Assembly: GCA_036250195.1 (NCBI GenBank)
Contig: JAVHZZ010000004.1
Location: forward strand, 256,308,728-256,372,727
Length of the DNA stretch: 64,000 bases
Reading direction: 5' to 3'
Origin: Mixophyes australis
Lineage: Eukaryota; Chordata; Amphibia; Anura; Limnodynastidae
Part shown: positions 1 to 10,606 of the stretch, one piece after another
How positions within the stretch are numbered: the stretch's first letter is position 1
Layout of the letters: the number at the start of each line of letters is the position of its first letter
Notes under the pieces: model-generated
Database searches by the model: none
What the model saw: only the letters and a program-made list of their open reading frames with translations
Told to the model about the DNA's origin: nothing
Program-made: the position numbers and the translations under genes

Positions 1-1130
1 TCCGCATGTACCAAATAAAAAGTTAAAGAAAAAGAAAAAATTAACCCTAGGGAAGCCTGCTCAGGTGATATTCCCCCTATCCGTGGAATTGCCAGAAGCT
101 GGCATCATTCTAGTGCCTGGAGCAGGCACAGTTCTGCCCGCAGTTGGCAGCATGAAAGGGGACAGTTGTCAGTATATGAGGTCACCTACCGGACAGCCAC
201 TGTATTTTCCCCCTAAGAAAATTGATCAGTCTCCCTCAATAGATTGGGAATCAGAGGAGATTGCAAGAACCTCTGCCTCATCCCAGTGTGGGAAATTTAG
301 GGAGATACAGATGGCCAGGATGGCATTAGCGGGGAAAACCCAACAAAATTATACACCATACAGGCAATTCAGAGGTCCAAAAATTTGCACAGCTTGCCTT
401 TAATGCAACAGTCATCAGGGAGCAGGAGTTGGCACTGCGTACCTATACATGGTTACTAGATGTACCAACATTAATTGCCCCCGACATTGAATCAGCTTTA
501 GCCTCTACTGTGGGGGGGGGAGACACAACGTCCCTACAGACCGCACAATAAAAAAGATCCAATACAAAATAGCAGAAGCAGCTGGGCCCCTGCTATTTGA
601 GTTAGACAAGGCAGAGAGTGAAGGGAGTCCGGATGTTCCCTGGATCCTCTAGCAGCATCCAATCTAGTCTTAAAGACATTTGCAGAGCAACTCTTATAAT
701 AGGTAATCATTTAATTACATCACCACTAGATGTAGGTCTAGGCGGCTGTCCAGAGCAGATATGGCAGACCTTGGTCCCAAATCTCTGGAGTTCCTAAATT
801 TGACAGATGCAGACCTTTTTGGGCTTCAGTTTCTAGACTAAGTCAAAACACGCCAAAGCCCATCTCAGACCTTAAGAAAGCGAATGCGCCTTTCAGGAGG
901 CCCTTTCTTCAAGGGGGTCAGATTTCAAGAACCACTGGACCAGCCCGACACTTCCAAGGCACAAGAAGAGCCCAAAGAGGAGGCTTTGTGCACAGATCCC
1001 AAGATACTACCAGAGGATCAGTCACAAATACATGGAGCAGCGCTAAGAGGCCGCAGTTACAGTAAGTTCACCCATATATCCTCTTCAGCAGAAAACTCTG
1101 ACAGTCATCTAAAAGAAAATAAACAGATTT
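1..1130 (+). pseudogene. DIRS-type retrotransposon gag remnant (DIRS-1)
   Basis: Degenerate capsid-like (gag) region of a DIRS tyrosine-recombinase retrotransposon. I recognise it by comparison with the other DIRS copies here: the segment around 755-800 reads MADLGPKSLEFLNLTDADLF, and copies near 17200 and 31675 read ADLAPKSLEFLNLT. The stretches 560-670 (IAEA..PLLFELDKAESE) and 885-1130 (RRPFFKGV..) also recur in those copies. Frames change several times and a stop follows FLD at about 838. A run of ten G at 512-521 lies in a glycine-rich stretch. Only gag is present; no reverse transcriptase, RNase H or recombinase follows before the match is lost near 1130. The copy probably continues to the left of the window. 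DIRS assignment is good; exact ends are uncertain. Confidence 0.75.
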
Positions 1131-2236
1131 GACAGGCACTCCAAACAGATGACACTCATCCTCACCCTGAGGGCAATACACCCAAATTGCTCAATATATA
1201 TCACAAATAAAATACAAAAAAAATGGTGACTGCAAGCGCTTCTGGTTCCACTAATAAACAAACAGATATAGTAATCTAAGGCAGTCTCAATTGGAAAATT
1301 CCTTAAGATAAGAATATTCTTCCAATCCTGGCCACATGTATTTGTACTTACAAGAACATATACCACTGAAAGCAGCACCAATATGAGTTAAAAATGATCT
1401 CCCACATCAACTCCAAATGCACTGGTTATTTCCGAGTAATACAGATCCCTTCCACTGCTTCAATACATAAATTGTCATCAGCGTGTTTCCCTACAGTGTG
1501 TTTATCCAAAAGATACAAGACCGTCCACGGCTTCCACATCGTAATAGGTGTCACGATGTCTCCCCACAGCTTGCTTCTCAAAGGAGCAGGGAATTAGTAA
1601 TACTGTGCAGATGTCACGAGAAAAAAGAAATGAAATACACATAGCATAATACCGTAGGATAAAAGACATAAAACTATTTATTAATGCACTCACAGTAAAA
1701 AAAAAAAAAACGTATAAATGTTTTAACATCAAGACCACATAGAAACTGAAGGTTCGTACCAGATCTTAAAGAGTAGTCAGTGTTCACACCTAACAAATCA
1801 GCTCACAATAGGGATTGAGCCGTATATAGAATGCAATGTTCACTGAATTTAGACCTCACAGTTCATAGGATAGTCCTGCTCTCCCAAATGTTAACACCAA
1901 AGCGTTTCAACTCCTTTGGAGTCTCTCAAGGTGATAGTGGGAGGAACAAACTAATCAGCTTTAAAGACTTTAGATAATCAGTACAATCACAGCTTACATG
2001 TATATCTCAACATTAAACTAAATAAACTTTGTGAATAGCTTTATACTAAAAATATATATATTCAATTATTTATTAAATATAAAACCTTAATAAATATCAT
2101 GATACTGACTTTGGGGCTAATAATAGTGAGTTAATCCGAAAAAATACAATTCTGTCTAGTAAACATTGAATATCCCATATCGAGAGACATATTGTCTCAG
2201 AGTCATGTTTGGGGTGGCGGTGGCAGCAATCGGAGT
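1131..2236. other. Unassigned AT-rich interval with a possible PLE terminal remnant
   Basis: No coding region is supported here; ORFs of 60-90 codons lack any recognisable motif. On the minus strand, 1935 to 1896 reads as a 5-6 bp stem with an AAA loop (ACTCC/GGAGT) followed by GAAACGC. This resembles the stem II plus GAAA part of the hammerhead-like motifs in the other PLEs of the window. The interval may therefore be a decayed, reverse-oriented PLE terminal region between DIRS-1 and family A. A poly-A/T run lies at about 1697-1710. This is inference from a short motif. Confidence 0.3.
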
Positions 2237-3583
2237 AAAAGAAAAGAACTTGGTCCCACTAAAGTCATGTTGGTAATGACAAACAAGACATTTTCTTCAT
2301 GATAAACTTATCAAGACAAAATTATTATTGGTTGCAGTTTACAGGTGATTATTTACATTGAATCAGCAGATTATTTTAGTGCGTATCTATATTTACTACA
2401 GTTTAAGTTAAATCATTTATGTCCATGCAAGTTACTGAACATTTACTATCCCTAAGCAGGGATAACACCCAACCCCCTAAAAATGTATACTGTGTAGGAC
2501 AACCATTTATGAACAATTTAAAAATAAATAAAGATGATGTACTTTTCAGAGATAGCACTCACTGAATTCAAAGTAAAAACATGACATATAATAAAAACGT
2601 CCTTTTTTCATAAGACATTTAAATTAAGTTATACACACTCATAGCACTCACTGAAATTCCAAGTATATGTCCGCAGTAAGAGGAAGAGACTTCACTAAAA
2701 ATATCATATGTAAAGAAATATTCCTTTTATCATAAGAAATTTGAAAGTTATATGTGATTTTCCTTAACTTACATGAAATACAAGTTACTCAGTAAAATAA
2801 CCATTTGGAAGATTGTACAATTTATGTCTTGTCAAAAATCAAGTAGTTTGAAAGATGTGCGCACTTCCTGTTCTACAGATCAAGAATTGTGATTTAAGTT
2901 CACATAAGGCAGCCCAATGGTACAATTATATTGAGCGCACTGTAATGTTAACAGGTGTTTAACTTTGTTTTCAAATGGAGAGAGATGTAAAATACTATTT
3001 GAAAGTACAAAAATCAATATACAAAGCTTTACACTAGTTTTTTTTTTCTCCACAGATCCAAAAGGAGTAGATCTGAATGATAGGAGAGACCTCACTTCGT
3101 ATACCTGCTGCCATCACTAACAAAAAATATGTCCATGATGCGGCCAACTACATCCTTCTCTTTGAATGTCTTTGTGCCACAGTTATTTGTTTGATTTTTA
3201 AGCGCCTAATGCAGTGACGTTAGTCCAGTGGTTGCAAGATGAAGTTCAATGCTTTTTTTTTGGGAACGGTTACAAACTTCCAGAATTACCCAACCATCTA
3301 TTTATGCACGTTATGTAATCTAGCATAAAAGGACAAAGTGACATTGAACATGAAGGATATACACTGGGAAAAACACAACATGAACGGTTTGAAGTTTTGG
3401 ATATGTATCCCTGGCTACATTTACAAATAAAAGTTTATAGTGGTCAGATGAATAGTCTTATAAATAGTCTGCAAAAACATATGAATGGGTATGTGTTATG
3501 AAACCGTAAATGACAGGAAAGGGTTTTTACAGTAAGAGTAGTTTCACTACTAGAGTCTGTTTGTCAGACAGTATGTATTTATT
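2237..3583. repeat. Family A repeat, copy 1, left part
   Basis: Non-coding sequence repeated at 26885-28130 in the same orientation, with long near-identical stretches (for example the 'aagtcatgttggtaatgac' segment at about 2262 and 26915). Copy 1 contains about 240 bp (about 2503-2760) missing from copy 2. The repeat is interrupted at 3583 by PLE-1 and resumes at 9914. No reading frame, terminal repeat or promoter is recognisable, so the family is unidentified; it could be a non-autonomous element, the untranslated end of a larger one, or a segmental duplication. Confidence 0.8.
3571..3583. repeat. PLE-1 target-site duplication, left
   Basis: The 13-bp sequence gtatgtatttatt is repeated exactly at 9914-9926, on the other side of PLE-1. 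In the uninterrupted family A copy the same site occurs once (about 28122-28134), confirming it as a target-site duplication. Confidence 0.9.
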
Positions 3584-3837
3584 ACAATAGTAAAAATAAT
3601 TGCGCTCAATTGTCTTACAATGGGTATGGATGTATCAATCGGTGGAAATATCACAAAATAATATTTAACATTTATTGGGCAACAGTAAAAACAACAGATA
3701 AAATTGAGGGTCCTTAATAAACAATGGCATAGCAGGTGAATCACACAAGCAGGTATCGGAAGTCCAATTATATATAAACAATAGAGGCCACTTCAATTGC
3801 CTATATGAGGATAATGGATCCGTGTCACCAACAAATC
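3584..3837 (-). repeat. PLE-1 5' inverted copy of the terminal repeat
   Basis: Reverse complement of 4186-4440, which is part of the 5' pLTR. The two arms, separated by about 350 bp, could fold into a hairpin at the 5' tip of the element. Inverted 5' additions are characteristic of Penelope-like elements. This is the shortest of three such additions seen in the window. Confidence 0.9.
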
Positions 3838-3954
3838 AAATTGGTATCCAAAATAAGACCCAGAATGCCTTCTGGTGGTTGGTCAGGCCAATGGTAGAAT
3901 TGCACTGACTAGTCTAGGCCAGGATCACAACTCCAAATTTAAGGACTTGATTGG

Positions 3955-4526
3955 TCCTCTGACGTCATCCGGAAGTAGCGTGCGTGCCACTGTGGAACGC
4001 ACGCCATCTCCTTCCTTCTGTCGGCAATACACTATCATTAAGGAGCCACCACGTGAGCGCGGATAGCGCTGTACAACACACGGGGATCCCTGCACCGTAA
4101 GTTAACTAGGAGACACTGCTGGATTCAAATTAATGCTGGATTGTTGAGGTTTAGCTTAACTGTGGATTGGACTTTGTTCTCTTTGTGATTTGTTGGTGAC
4201 AAGGATCCATTATCCTCATATAGGCAATTGAAGTGGCCTCTATTGTTTATATATAATTGGACTTCCGATACCTGCTTGTGTGATTCACCTGCTATGCCAT
4301 TGTTTATTAAGGACCCTCAATTTTATCTGTTGTTTTTACTGTTGCACAACAAATGTATAATTTTATTCTGTGATATTTCCACCGATTGGTACATCCATAC
4401 CCATTGTAAGACAATTGAGCGCAATTATTTTTACTATTGTACTAGATTTTAAAGGGATAGGATATTTCCCTTCAATAATAGCTGCTCTTGTTTTATCGGA
4501 GTTGAGCGCTACCTGCATTTATTATA
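3955..4526 (+). repeat. PLE-1 5' pLTR
   Basis: Direct repeat of about 9285-9909. Both copies share ctgacgtcatccggaagt near the start, the stretch around ccaccacgtgagcgcggata, and the end around gagcgctacctgcatttatt. This copy is shorter because it lacks an internal duplication present in the 3' copy (about 9596-9762). It has an extra segment around 3990-4020 missing from the 3' copy. It starts close to where the hammerhead-like cleavage site would fall in the 3' copy. Confidence 0.85.
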
Positions 4527-4570
4527 TGATCTACAGTTTTATCCAGAGGTGTGCGCTCCTCTTTTTTATC

Positions 4571-5756
4571 ATGTCACTGATTAATTATACAGATCCCTTA
4601 GGGATGAGATCACAGAGATTACTTACCTCAGAGGGGATTTTCCCTAACAGTTTAGAAACGGGTTCCAACCCCTCAAGCATGACTGATTACTGCCATCTCA
4701 TTTTACAGTTTGAAAAGTCTTTATATAAGGAAATGCAGATTTGGTGGGATATTTTCACTGTAGAGAAATATATTAGGGAGAAACTCATTCCAAAGGGATT
4801 GAAAATTAAAAAAGCCCCCACCCATAATATGGATAACTCTGATTTTAGAACACATTGGCAAGTAATTTTAGATTAATGTTCCCTTCAGTTAATGGATCTT
4901 TTAGTCCTCCAACGTAAGAAAGATCTCACATCCATTGAAAATCAGATCAATACATTAAATATCTCACTAGGTTCCTTTGCCAACAATCCTCACTACCTCA
5001 AATTGCTAAGTCTTATTAGGAAGAGACTACACAAAAAAGAACACATTATAATAGAGAAGAAAAAAATCCAAATATATGAGAGACAAATTTGGGATCAAGA
5101 GAAAGTGTGTCAAAACAAACAAACACCCTAAGCCCCCTAATGGAGACAAACCGATCACCCGAAACAAACAACACACCAATAATAAATACACTATAGGTTC
5201 ATCATTGGCTAAGTTACCCTACAAAAAAATGGGTATGACATATCAGCAGTACATGTGTTTTATACACCAGAAACCTCAATCATCTGTAACCGACATCAAT
5301 AGTCATAATTCTATAAATAGCCCACACTCAGATCTTTCATCCTTATCTATATCAATATATGAGGAATCGGATGTAGACTATGACACATTGGCCATACAAT
5401 CATTTGAACAAGGTTGGATTCGCAAAATAACTCAGGAACCACCTAAGTTGGACCAGGATATCCAACTGAATCAGACTCCTTTATCTACATCATTTACACA
5501 CGATAGTACTGTGTATTCCACACCAGCAATTCCCTCTAAACCTCAAAACAATGAAACATCATCTCCTATTAGAACTTTGGAAGGAAATGCAACTAATGAC
5601 AGTGATCCCATTTCCAAAATAGAGCATTTTTTGGGGCTGGGCCCACACTTCATGAATCTACACATAAGACCCAACCAGTTAAACCCCACAAAAAGAAAAC
5701 TAAACGCCTCAGACGAGGAAGAAGAGGAGGCCAGAAAATCAAAACCCATGATATAA
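4571..5756 (+). pseudogene. PLE-1 N-terminal coding region (pre-RT domain)
   Basis: N-terminal part of the PLE polyprotein, in at least three frames (to 4876, 4892-5131, 5076-5756). The upstream part of the first frame (from 4370) lies in the pLTR, so ATG 4571 (MSLINYTD) is a more reasonable start. It contains EKSLYKEMQIWWDI..EKYIREKLIPKGL, matching PLE-2 at about 21480-21570 (EKLLTLEIKQWWEV..LKKYLENKLVPRGL), so this is a conserved domain of the group. It is followed by a charged, coiled-coil-like stretch (4892-5131) and a Ser/Thr/Asn-rich linker ending in a basic/acidic patch (KRKLNASDEEEEEARKSK). Function of the domain is unknown to me. Confidence 0.75.
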
Positions 5757-5767
5757 GACAATCTACC

Positions 5768-7576
5768 TTGACTACACCTACAGGGATTTTTAACCTAAAC
5801 TCACACCCATTATCAGTAGCTGAAACAAGTGTTCTCAACAAAGGATTAAAATATGCCCCCACCAAATCTATGAATAAATTTACCACTTACTTAGACGTAA
5901 AGCGCTTTGTGAGAAAGCTTATCCTCAAGAAATTCTTTGCCAAAACCCCATGGAACGGGCTATTACAAGTGAGCAGTCCACATATAAACATACCAATTTA
6001 AAACCGGAGTCTTTATTTTATCCATGTCAAGTAAAGGGATGTCTAATAGAAAGTTTCGAAACTTTGGTCCTTAATGATATAGACAAAATTAAATAACAGA
6101 AAACTAACAAAGTGAACTTAACCCCCATAGAAATGGATGCACTGAAAGGACTGCAAGGTAACAAGGAAGTTACGATTAAACCAGCAGACAAATGTGGGGG
6201 TATTGTTGTTCTCAATACCACCGACTATATTGCCGAAACGTACAGACTTCTGTCTGATACATCCACATATGGACGTCTACCATCCAATCCTACAAATACA
6301 TATTCTGAGCAATTAAAAACCAATACTAACAGAAGGGAGGGATTTGGGAATTATAACCCTTAACGAATTCAATTGCATACACAATACTCATCCTACCATT
6401 CCTGTTATCTACTATCTACCCAAAATTCATAAAGATTCCATTCATCCCCCAGGAAGACCGATAATTTCAGGAATCGGATCCATTACTGCCAATCTCTCCC
6501 ACTACCTAGATACATATCTGTAGGCACATGTAAGACAACAAAAAGCCTTTTTGAAAGACACTACGCATATTTTACAGCTACTAGATACCGTAACATGGGA
6601 ACCAGACTATTGGCTGGTCACATGCGACGTGACATCCCTATGCACAGTGATTAAACATGATCTGGGTATAATAAGCATTCGGCACTTTCTTGAATAAGAC
6701 CATGATTTAAACCAGAAACAGGTTGAATTCATACTTACAAACATAGAGTTCATTTTAAAGCATAATTACTTTTGGTTCAATGACGAGTTTTATCTACAAC
6801 TGCAAGGGACAGCCATGGGCACTAGGTTTGCCCCCAGCTATGCAAATTTGTATATGAGTTTCTGGGAGAATGAAACAATTTGGTCCAACAATAGCTGGGA
6901 GGCAAACCTAGTGCTCTGGAAGAGATTTATAGATGACATTATTATAATTTGGCGAGGCTCTGAAACGGATTTACTTGAATTCATTTCTCATATAAACACG
7001 AATCAATATGGCTTACAGTTTACAGCAAAACATAGTCAGGTATCTATAGAGTTTTTAGATTTGGACATTTTTATTTCAGATGGTAAGATTGCCACAAAAA
7101 CGTACAAAAAACCTGTGGATGTGAATAGCTATATTCTATCCGATAGTCACCATCACCCCTAATGGCGAAAAGCAATTCTGTTTAGTCAATTTACGAGAAT
7201 CCGACGTAACTGTACTTACCTACAAGACTACATAAAACAAGGCACAGAAATGGTTTCAGACTTCCAAGTTAAAAAGTACGATACGGAATTGATTCTGGAT
7301 GCATTCGACCAACTCAAACACACAGAGCGCAACACACTATTACAATACAGGAACACTAATACTACTGTATCGGCAACAAATCGTGATCAGATCTATTTTA
7401 TTTCTGATTACTCAAGGGGAGCATATAAACTTAAGAACATAATCAAAAAACATTGGCATATCCTGCAGCAAGATAATACCATAGGATCTCTCCTACCGGA
7501 ACATCCTAAAATTCTATTTAGAAAAGCCCCAGATCTGAAGCAAACCCTTGTTAAAAACCATATAAAAAACCAATGA
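5768..7576 (+). pseudogene. PLE-1 reverse transcriptase
   Basis: Penelope-type reverse transcriptase, broken into frames at 5768-6001, 6112-6363, about 6364-6800 (with stops), 6815-7162 and 7250-7576. Visible motifs: KPADKCGGIVVLN near 6178 (usual ADKGGG has one Gly to Cys change), IHPPGRPIISGIGS near 6440, motif A CDVTSLCTVI near 6622, motif B GTAMGTRFAPSYANLYM near 6806, and the catalytic motif FIDD near 6926 (YIDD in PLE-2). EFLDLDIFI near 7048 matches the motif after the catalytic centre. In-frame stops occur at about 6522 and 6695. The catalytic aspartates are still readable, but no continuous protein can be made. The connection domain (to 7576) leads to the endonuclease. Confidence 0.88.
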
Positions 7577-7599
7577 CTCGAAGACAAACTGGCTTAGTA

Positions 7600-8067
7600 T
7601 ATCTAACCGCAAACCCGGTTTTTCCTACTGTGGTAGATGTAGTAATTGTAAGTGTTTAAATCACAGGTCTACTACCAACACTATGGAATTTTATTCCACA
7701 TACAATAAAACTAGGTTTAACATAGGAATTTATCACTTGCGATACGAAAAATGTGATTTATGTACTTGAATGTCCCTGTTCAAAACAATACGTAGGACGA
7801 ACAATTAGGCTTTTGAAAGTTAGAATAGGAGAACATATAAGGAACATCAAAAATGGGTTTGAAAAACATCACCTCTCTAACCATTTTAAATTACAACGTA
7901 ATTGTGATCCCAAAGGTCTTAAGTTTATTGGTATTAAACATGTACAGATGAATTGGAGAGGAGGGAATCATATTAAAAGAATCAATAGGGAAGAGTCAAA
8001 GATGATCCTCCTCCTGAATACTTTATTACCACGAGGACTCAATGCTGAGTTTGACCTCACGATTTGA
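7600..8067 (+). pseudogene. PLE-1 Cys motif and GIY-YIG endonuclease
   Basis: C-terminal part of the PLE protein. A cysteine cluster, CGRCSNCKC (about 7632-7660), is followed after a frameshift by the GIY-YIG domain in the frame ending at 8067. The GIY-YIG core reads NVIYVLECPCSKQYVGRT (about 7747-7800), with a conserved Arg and EHIRNIKNGFEKHHLSNHF downstream. In PLEs this endonuclease nicks the target to prime reverse transcription. The first Gly of the usual GIY motif is replaced by Asn here, whereas PLE-2 reads GIIYLLECPCGKQYIGRT. The frame ends GLNAEFDLTI, matching GLNIDFELSKF of PLE-2, so the C terminus is complete. Confidence 0.88.
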
Positions 8068-8230
8068 TACTTAACAGTCTACTCTCCTCCCCCTCCTTTC
8101 TCTCTTCAGTGACCTAGTCCATAAGTCTGGCTGGCTTGTTGTAATGGACATAGAATACCACTGTCTGTGTACATTTTTGTTCAGTTTACCGTAAAGCTAT
8201 ACCAGCCCCCAAGGTGATATCTCCGTGTAT

Positions 8231-8348
8231 GCTACTACCATAACACCCTGGGAATGCCCAACCTCTGCCAAACTTGGAAGCCAAGCAGAGTGTGCCAGAC
8301 TAGTACCAAGAAGGGAGACCGCTTGGGAATATCTGGTGTAGTAGGTAT
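8231..8348 (+). ncRNA. 5S rRNA-like domain in the PLE-1 3' region
   Basis: About 118 bp aligns end to end with vertebrate 5S rRNA, in the sense direction of the PLE. Best preserved is the internal promoter: ggaagccaagcagagtgtgc (box A region, about 8276-8295) and aagggagaccgcttgggaat (box C region, 8311-8330). The ends 8232-8238 (ctactac) and 8338-8344 (gtagtag) form a perfect 7-bp helix in the place of 5S helix I. Two of its pairs differ from my recollection of the Xenopus sequence by paired changes (G-C to U-A and G-U to A-U). It lies 163 bp after the endonuclease stop. It could be a 5S retropseudogene, the head of a 5S-derived SINE, or a captured element domain. Similarity is clear; function is inferred. 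Confidence 0.85.
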
Positions 8349-9222
8349 ACATGTCTGAGAATAATTATCCCAATTTGGGGATGACTGGTCAATGGTAAAT
8401 ATGTGTACTACTGAACATGATGTGATACATCCACTACGCATGCCTCAGCATTATTTTGTAGGATCATGGACACACCCCAGACATGATTTATGAATCTCTC
8501 GGAGTTATACATACATTTGTTTAATGATTCCTAGGATGTGAAAAGGAATGTATTTATCTAGTCAGGTCACTGATAATTCAAGTTTCATTCATTGTTGATG
8601 GCCATTTTTAATTTTATCCTTAATTTTTAGTTCTAATTTATATTTTTTTCATTATATCTCAATCTACCATTATAGCCACCTACTCCTTTAGTCCGTGGTT
8701 TTATTATATAGATTTTATTCACATATCCTTTAACATGTATGATTATGTTAATTATGCGGATTAATATGGTTATCATTGCTCCTCATGTCTACCACGTACC
8801 CATTATTTATTTATAAGTATCCATCCTTTTTAACTATTCCACTAAGGGTACATCAGATAAGTAATTACAGTAGTTTATATTTATCACAAATGGGGATCAG
8901 AACTTATGTTATAAACATTACCCCCTTTTTTTATCTGTGATCTATGTAACAATTCAATGTTAATTACCAACTAATGCCTGCTTGTGAACTTGACCCGGTT
9001 CATAAATCTGTATGTTTATTTTGCTGACTATATGTATTATGAGACACAATGCATCAATCAGTAAATATTATGCCACAAACTTTGGTATGATATATTCTGT
9101 AATTAATATATTAGCAATTAATGTTTGCCCATTAATGACTCTGCTATATAAAATAGCCATGTTTAATTGCCAACTACACGGATCACCACTAGCTATATAA
9201 GGACACAGATTGATTTGAACCA
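8349..9222 (+). other. PLE-1 AT-rich 3' untranslated region
   Basis: No coding capacity: the only ORF over 60 codons (9012-9200) is AT-rich and resembles nothing. The stretch separates the 5S-like domain from the hammerhead-like motif. I see no second insertion in it. Confidence 0.6.
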
Positions 9223-9270
9223 TTCACCCCTGAAGAAATTCGCAAGAGCGAATGAAACGCGTAAGGGACA
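9223..9270 (+). ncRNA. Hammerhead ribozyme-like motif, PLE-1
   Basis: Reads ctgaaga (9230-9236, fits CUGANGA), an extra A, a perfect 6-bp stem attcgc/gcgaat with an AAGA loop, GAAA (9254-9257), then cgcgta. The ccc before the core and ggg after it could form helix I, with one intervening base. PLEs are known to encode minimal-helix III hammerheads in their pLTRs. The motif sits immediately 5' of the 3' pLTR, where self-cleavage would define the repeat boundary. The extra A between core and stem II departs from the textbook consensus but recurs in PLE-2 and PLE-3. Confidence 0.6.
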
Positions 9271-9284
9271 CGCCCCCACACCTC

Positions 9285-9909
9285 TGACGTCATCCGGAAG
9301 TGGCGTGCGTTCCACAGTCGGCAATACACTATCATCAAGGAGCCACCACGTGAGCGCGGATAGCACTGTACAACACACGGGGATCCCTGCACCGTAAGTT
9401 AACTAGGAGACACTGCTGGATTCAAATTAATGCTGGATTGTTGAGGTTTGGCTTAACTGTGGATTGGACTTTGTTCTCTTTGTGATTTGTTGGTGACAAT
9501 GATCCATTATCCTCATATAGGCAATTGAAGTGGCCTCTATTGTTTATTTATAATTGGACTTCCGATACCTGCTTGTGTGATTCACCTGCTATGCCATTGT
9601 TTATTAAGGACCCTCAATTTTATCTGTTGTTTTTACTGTTGCACAACAAATGTATAATTTTATTCTGTGATATTTCCATTCTATTGTTCAACAAGGACTC
9701 TCAATTTTATCTGTTGTTTTACCTGTTGCCCAATAAATGTTAAATATTATTCTGTGATATTTCCACCGATTGATACATCCATACCCATTATAAGACAATT
9801 GAGCGCAATTATTTTTACTATTGTACTAGATTTTAAAGGGATAGGATATTTCCCTTCAATAATAGCTGCTCTTGTTTTATCGGAGTTGAGCGCTACCTGC
9901 ATTTATTAT
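9285..9909 (+). repeat. PLE-1 3' pLTR
   Basis: Direct repeat of about 3955-4526. It contains a partial tandem duplication of about 85 bp (about 9596-9762): two successive segments each run from a caa(t)tttatctgttgttt core to ctgtgatatttcca, while the 5' copy has one. The ORFs at 9525-9743 and 9667-9936 are only this repeat read through and are not genes. Confidence 0.85.
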
Positions 9910-9913
9910 TTGA

Positions 9914-10195
9914 GTATGTATTTATTGTTTCATTAATCAAACAACATTCTGATTATTGTTTATTATTATTAACAAATAAATGATAATAATAATAATTATT
10001 CTGATTGTAGTATTCTCTTTTCTCCCAAGGATGCATTCCCCCGATTACCACTCTGCAGCATTACTTACGTCTGTAAATTTTAGTAACGAAGCTTACAGGT
10101 AGTGGAGAAAAAAAAAAAAAAAAAGATGAAACCAACAGCATAATTCACTTTATACGTCATTGGACACTCACATATTCAGAACACTTCCCATAGGC
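9914..10195. repeat. Family A repeat, copy 1, right part
   Basis: Begins with the second copy of the 13-bp PLE-1 target duplication (9914-9926) and continues the repeat interrupted at 3583. It matches about 28122-28362 of copy 2, including the paired features tctgtaaatt, the A-run (10098-10115) and tacgtcattggacac. A small AT-rich insertion (about 9948-10000, tattattatt and aataataat) is absent from copy 2. The match ends near 10190. Confidence 0.85.
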
Positions 10196-10606
10196 GCTAG
10201 TGCTTTAATAGGTTGGTATTAAAGTATTTCTATGTGAATATTATCACATAATAGTTGTTAAATTGTTGGTATTATAAGTATATAAAAAAAGTAGACAATA
10301 GCACATGCATGATAATGAATCAAAAAAAGATAGAAGTGAAAATTATCAGCAATTTAGTCCATAGGTCCATAAATAATGTCCCGCAATAATGCTTGAGATG
10401 ACAAATTCTTATGCAACGTCACTGGTCAATTCATATGTGAGTAGGATTTCTTCCTAAACTAAATCCTCTTCATAAGGGTCACCTCAAGGGATATCAGCAC
10501 ACCATATATAATAGAGAGAAATCAAAATTCTCATAGTGCATTATCCTTAAAATGTTTATTAAAAAATAGACAATGAAAACATCCATACTAGGCAACAGTA
10601 TGGATG
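10196..10606. other. Unassigned AT-rich interval before the gypsy element
   Basis: No reading frame or recognisable repeat. A short inverted repeat, catccatact/agtatggatg with a 7-base loop, occurs at about 10578-10605, directly at the broken edge of the left gypsy LTR. Confidence 0.5.

Larger units (their letters stand above)
3584..9913 (+). mobile_element. Penelope-like element PLE-1, near full length, inactive
   Basis: A 6.3-kb Penelope-like retroelement. From left to right: a 254-bp inverted copy of its own terminal sequence (3584-3837), a direct terminal repeat (pLTR, about 3955-4526), an N-terminal coding region, reverse transcriptase, a cysteine-rich motif and GIY-YIG endonuclease (to 8067), a 5S rRNA-like domain (8231-8348), an AT-rich 3' region, a hammerhead-like motif (about 9223-9270) and the 3' pLTR (about 9285-9909). 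PLEs copy themselves by target-primed reverse transcription with the linked RT and endonuclease. This copy has many stops and frameshifts and cannot make the full protein. The 13-bp target duplication and the empty family A copy at 26885-28362 define both ends. Confidence 0.92.

Noticed and set aside
1896..1935. Minus-strand hammerhead ribozyme
   Set aside because: Stem II and GAAAC are present, but the CUGANGA core and the cleavage triplet are not convincing; kept only as a hint of a PLE terminus.
8235..8441. 68-codon minus-strand ORF
   Set aside because: It is antisense to the 5S rRNA-like domain.
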